This document shows positions 35,860 through 45,865 of a stretch of DNA of 64,000 bases, piece after piece. The DNA comes from Parasponia andersonii. Lineage: Eukaryota > Streptophyta > Magnoliopsida > Rosales > Cannabaceae. Each line of letters starts with the position of its first letter. Position 1 is the first letter of the stretch. A program made the translations under genes and the position numbers. The stretch covers positions 1,275,299-1,339,298 of the forward strand of contig JXTB01000047.1 of the NCBI GenBank assembly GCA_002914805.1, written 5' to 3'. A model generated the notes under the pieces. The model saw only the letters and a list, made by a program, of their open reading frames with translations, was not told where the DNA came from and did not search any database.

Positions 35860-35967
35860 GGTATCCTGCCATCCTATCTGCATCACTCCGCAACGATTCA
35901 GTCAACTTAAGTAAGTAGAAATTTCATGTTAGTTTGCTAGTTAATCGTAAGTATGTGTTAGGGAGTA

Positions 35968-36807
35968 ATGGATGCCCCAATGATCAATGTCCTGATGGAA
36001 CAGGAGATTGGTCTAGTAGAACTTTATGGAGCCGCAGTAGTGGGTACCTTTAGGGCAGGAAAATCTCCATATTACCATGGAGAACCTAAACCTAGAGCAT
36101 TGGGAGATTATCTTCACGAAACTGAGCAAATATTACAGGTTTGCCGCATCCGTGAGGACGAATGGACCAATCTCTCTGCTATGTAACTGCAAAACAATGC
36201 TTAAGCTTGGTGGCAAGTATCAGGACATTCCCCAATTAGTATGAGTTGGGATGAGTTCTATCGTCAAATCACAACATATTTTGGAGAAATAGAACATCGC
36301 AATCTGATTCAGAACTCATTAAGGGATACATCCCAACAACTGATATGAGAAACTTTATCCCACTCTTGACAATGGAGACCGTTAGAAGGAGAGATAGCCT
36401 TCTTAGAGGAAATAAGTAATTGGACACATCGATTCAATAAGGGAATAGAAGAGTATAATATGCGTTTTACTCGTGATATATTAGATCATAGTCTTTCTAC
36501 TGAACCATCGTGGGTTTTGAATGTAGTTTATGCACGGGAGTTGCCACACTCGATAATGACTCAACTTCCTCAATCATATCCCGACCTCCCTACTAGAACT
36601 TTTATGGCAATGGTCGTCTTCATTGCTTAAATTTCTATAGAGGAGGAAGAACAGCAGAGGAGGGTACGACCACGAGTGGATACAAAGAGTACTATGCCCA
36701 CTGGGCTAGGACACAATGATAATGATGAGGAAGGCTTTGAGGATGATTCAGAGGAGGACTTGGGAGAAAACCTAAGAGAACCCTCTGATGATGATATAGG
36801 AGAATAA
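35968..36807 (+). pseudogene. Extra gag-like ORF upstream of gag (family B)
   Basis: The equivalent of the element A frame at 26317-25457. It starts MDAPMINVLMEQEIGLVE and continues YGAAVVGTFRAGKSPYYHGE, LGDYLHETEQILQVCRIRED, a stop after the LSAM block, AWWQVSGHSPISMSWDEFYR, IEEYNMRFTRDILDH and LPQSYPDLPTRTFMAMVV. It ends in an acidic tail (EEGFEDDSEEDLGENLREP). The first 72 codons are open; a few stops follow. Comparison with the gag of the same element (F-R-x-x-x-x-P-x-(F/Y)-x-G, W-L/Y-L, I-L, W-W, S-W-x-x-F) suggests a second Gag core. No Cys knuckle and no catalytic motif are visible. It is separated from the gag ATG by 183 bases. Function unknown; conservation in two families suggests it was once used. 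Confidence 0.65.
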
Positions 36808-36990
36808 GCAATTAGTAAAAATAAATATAGTTAAGTCATAAACTATGTTTCTATGATCTTGTAAACTATGAATAAATTCATTAATAAAAGATGTGATGTG
36901 TTATAATTCTTCTTTACATAGATCGTCAAGAATTAGTAATTAATAATAAGTTATACCCTGGGTTAATGAATAGGAATCTATTAATACAAA

Positions 36991-37752
36991 ATGGCTAGAG
37001 GAAGGGGAAAACTGAGAGTGAATCCTATCTATGCTACCGAAACACCCGATCTAAGTAACCTCGTGGCTAACTTGCAGCAACGACTCCAAGCACAAGAAGA
37101 GGAGATGAGAAACCTCTGTGAGCAACTAAGACATCTACATGAGGCAAACATTAAACCCCAAGTGGATGCTGAAGAACCGTAACCTCAAGAGGGAGATCCA
37201 ATAGTACAACCAGAACCTGTTGTACCTAATCAATGAGTGGTTCGCCAAGAACCCCTATACGAATGCTTCAGAAAGATGTGTCCAATTGAGTTTGAGGGAT
37301 CTACAGATCCTTTGGTGGCTGAAGAATGGTTGTCATCAATCCAAACTATTTTGGACTTTATGAACCTTACTGATCATGAGAAGATATTATGCATCTCCTA
37401 TGTTTTGAAGAAAGGCGCAAGATATTGGTGGGAGATAGTCAAAATGAGAAGAAACGTTAGGGAGATGTCGTGGATTGATTTCATCCACGAATTCAACCAG
37501 AAGTATTACAATCATATAGCGATGAAGGCTCAACAAAATGAATTTATTAATATCAAACAAGGGAGTATGATAGTCATTGAGGCTATACAAAAGTTCGACC
37601 TCTATGTCCCTATTTGGTACCTACTGAAGAGGAATGAGTAAGGAGGATTCTCGAAATGTTTCGCCTTAAATTGGCAGTTGTCATCGATAGTGGCGATAAC
37701 CCCTTAACTACAGTGGCAGAATGTGTGGAAAGGACACTTAGAGCAGAGTATC
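36991..37752 (+). pseudogene. Gag, 5' part (family B)
   Basis: Starts at ATG 36991 (MARGRGKLRVNP), with a helical QAQEEEMRNLCEQLRHL stretch. Then come YECFRKMCPIEFEGSTDP, WLSSIQTILDFMNLTDHEK, ARYWWEIVKMRRNVREMSW, and a frameshift near 37618. The last codons before the break read ERTLRAEY. A family C solo LTR is inserted after GTATC (37748-37752), and the frame resumes at 40534. Stops occur at about 37180 and 37234. Apart from these it parallels the gag of element A. Confidence 0.85.
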
Positions 37753-40533
37753 TGTCACATCCCCTAATTTAAGTATGCACCTAAGCTAGAAAATGTTTAA
37801 TTTTTTTTGTATTCATCTTCTAAAATAAAATGGAAAAAAAAAGATCTGATAATAATTTTTTTTTAAATAAAAAGAAATATTTAAACTAAAAAAAAAACTC
37901 TTATTAAAACATAGGAAACAAAAACTTAATACTCAAAATAACCTATGAAATAAAAACACTTAATTTTTAATCCAAAAGCCAAATACAAGAAAATAAAACT
38001 TAAAGTCGATTAAAAATGTCCTAATGCCATTTAGGGATTCCAGCATTACCGCCAGCCAACCTCCAAAGATCTACTGCTCATCTGAAAATTTTAAAAGAAT
38101 GGGATGAGCTTGCGCCCAGTAAGTAAATCTCATGCATGCAATGAATGTCGTGTTTTATGAATAATGCATTTTAAGAATCATAACTATGAAACCCCTTCTT
38201 TGAAAAACATCTTAATCATAAACGTTACTATTTCATAAAACTTTCGTATTTAAGCTCAACATAGTGTAATGCCAAGTCTATCAGAAGTGATGAGCCATAA
38301 ATATAGTGTCATGACAAGCATATGACCTTGTAGCTATTCGGATCCCATATAGCTATCATACCACAATGGATAGCATCACAGTATAAACATTTGTTCTTAA
38401 CATGGTGACTGTAGGTCTTTCAGTTAGGTGCATATACTCCTTTCAAGAACTTGACACATACTTAAATAAAACATTCTTCTTTGAACAAAATCTGGTTACA
38501 TAGTGCTTTAGAAAAATCATTCTTTGAAAATCATAATCTCTTGTGCAATTTATGCAATACTTGTGCATACTCATGTCATAATTAATATGCAAACTAATAT
38601 AGCATAGTATATAACAACATATCATAATGATCATAATAACATCACATAATAGCATGTAAATTTACATATAAACACATAGGGTGAGACTTACTTACTTCAA
38701 ATCCTTAGAAAAACTTTGTAGTGAAATACCACACAACCAACCTTGTTGAAACCACGTGCCTCTTCTTTATCCTTTATTTTTTATTATTTATGCCAAAAAA
38801 GAAAAAAAAAACATTCATTGTAAAAAATATTAACACATGCTATCATTGCTCTTAAGAAACATATTTTATATGTTTGAAAAATATCCATAACATAAAATAA
38901 CATAATAATTTTTATAACAAAACCAAATCTGTAAACATTCAGCAACCTAGGTATACTTAAATAATTTTAGATTCAACAATATAATTTGGTTTATCCTAAA
39001 AATTTGCATAACTCATTAAGACATATAAACAAAGATCTAGAAAAATTATCAGAATTTATAAAAAAAGATTTAGTATATTTTTCATAATTTTGAATCTAAA
39101 TATTGTAATCCAGTAAAACTGTTAAACTGAAAACCAGTGTATAATAATAGAATTTTATAGGCTTTTTCTTAAATCAAAATAATCTGAAACTGTATGAAAG
39201 TATTTTTAACACAATATAAAACATGTATAAAAATTATAGACTCCAAAATAGACCATTAAATAGTACTTTAAATTCATGAAATTCTACATTAGGATTCATA
39301 TCAGCACCAAAATCAGCAAAATAATAAAGATTTCTAAAATTATATTTATTTATTAAAATTCCAAAAATCGTGAAAATATTTGGAGAACCTAACACACATT
39401 TATAAACATCCAGTAAAAATTTCAAGTCGAAAAGATATCAATAGCATGGGTTTTGAACGTTAATAAATAGGAATATTAAGTCTGTTAGATTCACTAATGT
39501 TAAGGACAATATAAATAAAAAATTTAATAATGAATACAAATAAACCCCTATGATCATAAAACTTTTCAGAATATAATTTAACATATAAATAAACAAGTTG
39601 TTAAAATTTCAGATTATAAAAAAAATTCTAACCCTAGATATCATAGGTTGAATTTCGATCTAATAGTAGCAAAAACAATAAACTCAAAGAAAAGAGTGCT
39701 TTTAAATATTTACTTTCTTCTTGAAAATTAAAGAAAACTAAGCAAAAGCTCTTGAAATCACAAATACTCTAAGGAACTATGAGAGAAAGACAGGTAGAAA
39801 ATTTTAGGAGGAAGCTTAATTGTATTTTCATGAGAGAGCATAATATATATAGGTTTTTGGCTTAGGTTTTTTTTTTTTTTTTTAACACTTATCATCATTC
39901 TTCTCTCTTTTTTTTTATTTTTTTATTTTTTTATTAACCCACAGGTATAACTTAATGTTGTACCTTATCATGTTATGGGAAGCTTCCCATTTCCCTTTTT
40001 GTCGCTTAATTTTTTTTATATATAAATATAAGTTAATTCATATCTATACAAAAGTAGTAAAATAAATTTAAATCTTTATAATAATTCATACAAATAAAGT
40101 AGTGGAAATTAAAACTTCACGCGCTTCACACTTATTTAATAATAATAATAATAATAATAGACATACTTATTCGTATATACAATGTGTGCTTAATTAAAAT
40201 TTAGGTATATACATATAAGTTTGTTATCAAATTATTTGGACTCTAAAAATAAACTAGACTAAGATTTAAACAACAATAATTACTAGAATAATTCACTTAA
40301 CTCAAAAATAGATACAAATTAATCATATTATTATAACAATCATATAGAAATGTAAATGCATGAAAATTTATTTCTCATTAGGCACGTAGTCCAACTTGGC
40401 TTTCATGTGCGTATTCCACTGCAACCGTATTCACAAAAATTTTGTTAGTGCATAACCGTTTCACTTATCATAACCATAAATTTAAAACACATGAAAAACA
40501 AAAATCATATTATAGGATAAACTTGATATAACA
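37753..40533 (-). mobile_element. Solo LTR of gypsy family C (2.78 kb)
   Basis: Begins TGTCACATCCCC and ends GATATAACA, flanked by GTATC at 37748-37752 and 40534-40538. Joining the flanks restores continuity of the gag frame in register with element A, so the boundaries are secure. It resembles the truncated LTR at 743-1195 and shares short blocks with family B LTRs (for example CACGTGCCTCTTCTTTATCC at about 38752). Orientation is minus, judged from its CATCCCC terminus and hairpin. Open frames inside have no protein-like content. Confidence 0.9.
38105..38116 (-). other. Conserved LTR hairpin, GCAA loop (family C)
   Basis: The minus strand reads GGGC-GCAA-GCTC, preceded by TTACTTACT. The stem pairs with one G-T wobble, and the loop is again of GNRA type although it differs from the GAAA of families A and B. 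Confidence 0.55.
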
Positions 40534-41394
40534 GTATCGCCTTGCCCAAGCCAAAGAGGAGCGACAAAAATACTTCGAAGCAAAGAAGAACCAACATGAA
40601 CAAGCTAAACCGAATCAGAATAACAACCGAAGAGGATATGGGACCCAATTTGGCCAAAATAAGAACCAGAGCACAACAACAACTATAATGGAAAGAAGAG
40701 AAAGAATAATTTTAATGGTCAGAAAAACCAGAAAAGAGAGCATCACTCATAAAATAAAGCAAAGTTTGATTTTCCACTCTGTCCCAAGTGTGAGAGAAAA
40801 CACCTAGGAGAGTGTCATTTTGGCTTGAACACATGTTATATCTATGGTAAGGAGGACCATTATACCAAAAATTGCTACAGCAAACAACCAGCTGAACCAG
40901 CCTACTATACACAGGACACAAGGATCTCAGATCAATAACATACATATCAAAATTTAGGGACTTCCGATTAGTCAACAAAGATTAGAAGGTCCAGAGACCA
41001 ATGCACAAGTATATGCTATCACTAAGGGCGATGCCGAGGCAGGAACTTTTAATGTGGTCACAGGTCAGCTATTCGTTGCCACTCAAAATACATATGTTTT
41101 GTTTGATTCTCATGCCACAAATTGTTTTGTATCGCTTAGGTTCACAAAAAGGATAGCTCAAGGTAGTAATAGAATGACTAAAACTCTTAACATAGCTCTA
41201 CCCTCAAGAGCAACCTTGACTATAAGCCATTGGATTAGGTACGTTCCAATAATTATAACCACTAGAGAACTGTATGCCAATCTAGTCATCCTAGAAATGA
41301 TGGATTACGATGTCATTCTAGGGATGGAATTTTTAGGAAGGTATAATGCTAGTATTAAATTTCCTAATCATACGGTCACTTATTACAGAGAAGT
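40534..41394 (+). pseudogene. Gag 3' part and protease (family B)
   Basis: Continues gag after the solo LTR: RLAQAKEERQKYFEAKKNQ, a PKCERKHLGEC cluster, then CYIYGKEDHYTKNC at about 40830-40876, a CCHC knuckle whose second Cys is Tyr. After frameshifts the protease follows at 41054 (VTGQLFVATQNTYVLFDS). The active site reads D-S-H rather than D-S-G, then LVILEMMDYDVILGMEFLGR. At about 41390 the sequence jumps from the protease C-terminus directly into RNase H. Confidence 0.85.
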
Positions 41395-41850
41395 GGGAAG
41401 AAAGTTTTCAAGAGCTGAAGAATAGACTTACTAGTGCACCTATCCTTACTATCCCGTCAGACGAAGGGCATTTTGACATATTTAGTGATGCATCGAAGTT
41501 GGGACTAGGAGCAGTATTGATGTAAAATAGCAAAGTCATGGCATATGGTTCTCAATAACTCAAGGGGCACAAGAAAAACTACCCAACCCATGATCTTAAA
41601 CTTGCTGCTGTAGTTTTTGCCCTCAAAATTTGGCAACACTATTTGTATGGGACTCAATGCCGAATTTACACTGATCATAAAAGCCTAAAATAAATATTTA
41701 CTTAGAAAGAGTTGAACATGAGGCAGTGTAGGTGGCTACAGTTGGTTAAGAATTATGATTGTGAAATCCTATACCATCCAAGTAAGGCAAATAAGGTTGC
41801 AGATGCACTAAGTAGGAAAACAACTACAACCTTTATGTCAATAAATGCTT
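41395..41850 (+). pseudogene. RNase H remnant; reverse transcriptase deleted (family B)
   Basis: Begins within the block before RNase H ([20 protein letters not shown]) and carries FDIFSDASKLGLGAVLM, then a stop, [18 protein letters not shown] and ILYHPSKANKVADALSRK. Everything corresponding to about 1.1 kb of element A (the whole reverse transcriptase, including the catalytic DD pair) is missing. Several further stops are present. The copy could not replicate without help even before point decay. Confidence 0.85.
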
Positions 41851-43363
41851 ACCTAAGTCTTTACAAGAAGATATTAATAGTGTCGGTTTAGAGTTAATAG
41901 TATGAAAATTGACAACTTTAACTCTCAAACCAAACATTCTTGAGAACATGAAGGAGGCTCAAGAGCTCGATCCACCCTTAGTATGAATTAGAGAAGATAT
42001 TACGAAGGGTAGATAGTCAGAATTCAGCATCTCTTTTGATGGAATCCTCAAGTTAAATGGTAGACTGTGCATACCAAACGATATAGAAATGAGGAATCAA
42101 ATCCTTTCCGAAGCATATGAAACCCCTTATTCTGTCCACCCTGGTACAACAAAGATGTATAACGATCTCAGAAAGTACTTTTGGTGGAATGAAATGAAAA
42201 ATGATGTGGCAAAGTATGTGCAGAGATGTTTAACTTATCAGAAAGTCAAGGTCGAATATAAGAAACCTACTGAGAAGTTACAACCAATTGAAATTCCTGA
42301 GTGGAAATGGGAGAAAATTATCATGGATTTTGTGGTTGGGTAACCCAAAACGCGTGAAGGATACGATGCAATATAGGTGATTGTGGATCAATTGACTAAA
42401 TCAACACATTTTCTACCAATAAAAATCACTTATTCATTAGAAAAGTTGGCTGAATTATATGTGAATGAGATAGTCAGACTACATAGAATACCACGATCGA
42501 TCATTTCTGACCGCGACAGTCGATTTACTTCTACTTTTTGGAGGAAGGTTCAACAAGCTTTAGAAAAAAAGCTACTTTTTAGCGCGGCTTTCCATCCACA
42601 AACAGACGGGTAGTCTGAAAGAACCATCCAAACTCTAGAGGATATGCTCAGGGCTTGTGTGGTAGACTTTAAATGAGTATGGAACCAGAAGCTTCCATTG
42701 ATAGAATTCTCTTATAATAATAGCTACCAGGCTTCTATCAAGGCAACACCTTATGAAGATCTTTATGGAAGGAGATGTATATCTCCAATCCATTAGTATG
42801 AATCTGGAGAGAAGCATTTAGAGACCACTGACTTTATAAGGGAGACCACTGAAGCAGTACAAAAAATCAGGAAAAGGATAGAAATTATCCAAAGTCGACA
42901 GAAAAGCTATGCTGATAAGCGAAGAACACCATTGGAATTTCAAGTGGGAGACATAGTTTTTCACAAGGTTGCACCAATGAAAGGTGTAATGAGGTTCGAG
43001 AAGAAGGGAAAATTGAGTCCGAGACATATTGGACCATTCGAGATCCTCTAACGGGTGGAAAAAGTAGCATATAGGTTGGCTCTATCACCAGAATTAGCTA
43101 ATATACATAATGTCTTTCATGTATCTATGCTGAAAAAGTATGTTCCAGACCCTTCACACGTGTTAAATCATGAACCCATCGAGATTCATGAAGACTTAAC
43201 TTACGAAGAGAAACCAATCAAAATATTAGCACGTGAAGAGAAAACTTTGCAGAACAAGACAATACTCCCGGTTAAGGTATTGTGGCGTAATCACAAAATC
43301 AAAGAGACCACATGGGAATGAGAAGAAGAGATGAAGAAAAAGTACCCACCCCTATTCTAATTT
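41850..43363 (+). pseudogene. Integrase with chromodomain-like tail (family B)
   Basis: HHCC domain: YETPYSVHPGTTKMYNDL and CLTYQKVK, in which the second Cys is Tyr. The catalytic core keeps D (IIMDFVVG), D (IISDRDSRFTSTF) and E (SERTIQTLEDML), but stops follow MDFVVG, YDAI and QTDG. The tail YADKRRTPLEFQVGDIVF...VKVLWRNHKIKETTWE ends in TGA at 43319-43321, as in element A, while the left copy at 32814 reads through. After the stop the codons still spell EEEMKKKYPPLF. Confidence 0.9.
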
Positions 43364-43382
43364 TTAAGGACGAAAATTTCAT

Positions 43383-43394
43383 AAGTAGGGAGAA
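43383..43394 (+). other. Polypurine tract (B, right)
   Basis: AAGTAGGGAGAA lies immediately before the 3' LTR start TGTAAAACCCGAG. Confidence 0.8.
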
Positions 43395-43912
43395 TGTAAA
43401 ACCCGAGAAAACCCTAGACTTGAAAAAAAAATTATTTTAATAATTATTTATCATGATCTTTTAATATTAGTATATTCTCTTGAAGAATGAATTTATCATG
43501 TTAATTTTCTTGTCTAAAATTTATTATGTATATTTTATTTCTTTGATCATAGAAATTGAGTAGTTATACACTAATAAATTTCATGAATATCTTGCAGTGA
43601 GATACATACAAGAAAACCAAGTTAAACTATGTGCCTAATTGCAAGTATAAATTATTTTACAACATATATGACTATTATTGTTAATATGAAATAGGCTTAG
43701 TTAATTATGTTTACTATTGGGCCCTAAATTGTTTGAGTTCAATAATTATTTATCTTGGCCCAATAGGTAATAGGAAAGTCCAAATTTGAAATTGTTAGTA
43801 TTCTTATTTGTAATTATCATTGAGTTTTAATCCTTTTGCACAATATCATTTATCTTGGCCCAATAGGTAATAGGAAAGCCCAAGTAATAAGTTAAATAGT
43901 CACAAGTAAGAA

Positions 43913-43943
<31 letters not shown>

Positions 43944-44999
43944 AAAAAAAGAATTAGTGGTGTAGCCACTAACACATTTTAATAATATGCATATACATTC
44001 ATCATTTCACTTATATGAATGGAAGATGATGTAAACGATCATTAACATATTTTATTTATATATTATTACCATTAAGATAAAAGAAATTTATTAATTACAT
44101 TAGAAAACGAAAAAAAATAGATAAGTTATATAATAATACATTAGTTATTTGAATGGTATATCCATTATATAGATTTTATGGATATTAAATGTAGATATGA
44201 TAAGATAATACATTATTTTTTTTGAAGTGGATGAAGCATAGTTAGGTTAATAAAATTAATTTAATTTTATGATGAAAAGATAACAAATAAAAAAAAATTA
44301 GATAAGTGGTGATTATTATTAATATTTCTTTTCGAATTAATTTTGAATTATATTTTATGTACATAATTAGCCTATAAATAGGGCACTCTTTTGTAAATAT
44401 AATCAAGTTCTTTAATTTCCTTTCCTCTATCTTTCTCTCTAAGTATCTATTTCATCTATTGTGATCTCAAGAATTTCTTCTTAGAGTTTTTCACGTTTCA
44501 AGAAAAAAAAAAAAGGTAATTCTTAGAACTCTTAATCTTTTAAGATTTGTATATTTTATTGCACTTAGGTTTAAATTTAATCTACAATATATAGAGAGTT
44601 AGAAACCTTATTAAGGTCTAAAATTTTTGTGAAACGTATTTCTATATGTGTACTTAATTTCTGGAAAGTTTCACTTTTATACCCTACTTTTATAATTTTA
44701 TAAAAATCATTTAATACAAGTTAGTCGTTAGATAAGAAAAACTATAAAACCGATTTTACATAATTGATTCCACAATTTCAAAGGGCAAACATTATTATTT
44801 TGGGTGGACATTTTAATATATGTAAGAACATTTCTGAAAGTTTTCATAATTTTTTGATGTCTATAAAATTCATTATAATTTTCGGAATACACAATGCTTC
44901 AATATTTCAAAATGCTGAAATAAATTCTAAGGTATAATTACAAGTGATTAAAGTACTATGAAATTATCTATTTTAGAATTTTCAAATATTATACATAAG
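43395..44999 (+). repeat. 3' LTR of family B, first part
   Basis: Begins TGTAAAACCCGAG and is collinear with the left LTR, except that it retains the roughly 575-base promoter block. It runs into the assembly gap at 45000; about 155 bases of LTR expected before the CACTA insertion point are not visible and should lie in the gap. Confidence 0.85.
44373..44382 (+). promoter_or_regulatory. LTR TATA box (family B)
   Basis: TATAAATAGG in an otherwise AT-rich context, about 980 bases into the LTR. The minus-strand motif at 14526-14535 of the family B solo LTR corresponds. The left LTR of this complex has lost it. Confidence 0.6.
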
Positions 45000-45865
45000 N
45001 NNNNNNNNNNNNNNNNNNNNNNNNNNNNNNNNNNNNNNNNNNNNNNNNNNNNNNNNNNNNNNNNNNNNNNNNNNNNNNNNNNNNNNNNNNNNNNNNNNNN
45101 NNNNNNNNNNNNNNNNNNNNNNNNNNNNNNNNNNNNNNNNNNNNNNNNNNNNNNNNNNNNNNNNNNNNNNNNNNNNNNNNNNNNNNNNNNNNNNNNNNNN
45201 NNNNNNNNNNNNNNNNNNNNNNNNNNNNNNNNNNNNNNNNNNNNNNNNNNNNNNNNNNNNNNNNNNNNNNNNNNNNNNNNNNNNNNNNNNNNNNNNNNNN
45301 NNNNNNNNNNNNNNNNNNNNNNNNNNNNNNNNNNNNNNNNNNNNNNNNNNNNNNNNNNNNNNNNNNNNNNNNNNNNNNNNNNNNNNNNNNNNNNNNNNNN
45401 NNNNNNNNNNNNNNNNNNNNNNNNNNNNNNNNNNNNNNNNNNNNNNNNNNNNNNNNNNNNNNNNNNNNNNNNNNNNNNNNNNNNNNNNNNNNNNNNNNNN
45501 NNNNNNNNNNNNNNNNNNNNNNNNNNNNNNNNNNNNNNNNNNNNNNNNNNNNNNNNNNNNNNNNNNNNNNNNNNNNNNNNNNNNNNNNNNNNNNNNNNNN
45601 NNNNNNNNNNNNNNNNNNNNNNNNNNNNNNNNNNNNNNNNNNNNNNNNNNNNNNNNNNNNNNNNNNNNNNNNNNNNNNNNNNNNNNNNNNNNNNNNNNNN
45701 NNNNNNNNNNNNNNNNNNNNNNNNNNNNNNNNNNNNNNNNNNNNNNNNNNNNNNNNNNNNNNNNNNNNNNNNNNNNNNNNNNNNNNNNNNNNNNNNNNNN
45801 NNNNNNNNNNNNNNNNNNNNNNNNNNNNNNNNNNNNNNNNNNNNNNNNNNNNNNNNNNNNNNNNN
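45000..45865. other. Assembly gap (866 N)
   Basis: All bases are N. By alignment with the other family B LTR and with CACTA structure, the gap should contain about 155 bases of LTR, the left CACTA terminus with its 3-bp duplication, and the remainder of the Ulp1-like exon. Its true length is unknown. Confidence 0.95.
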
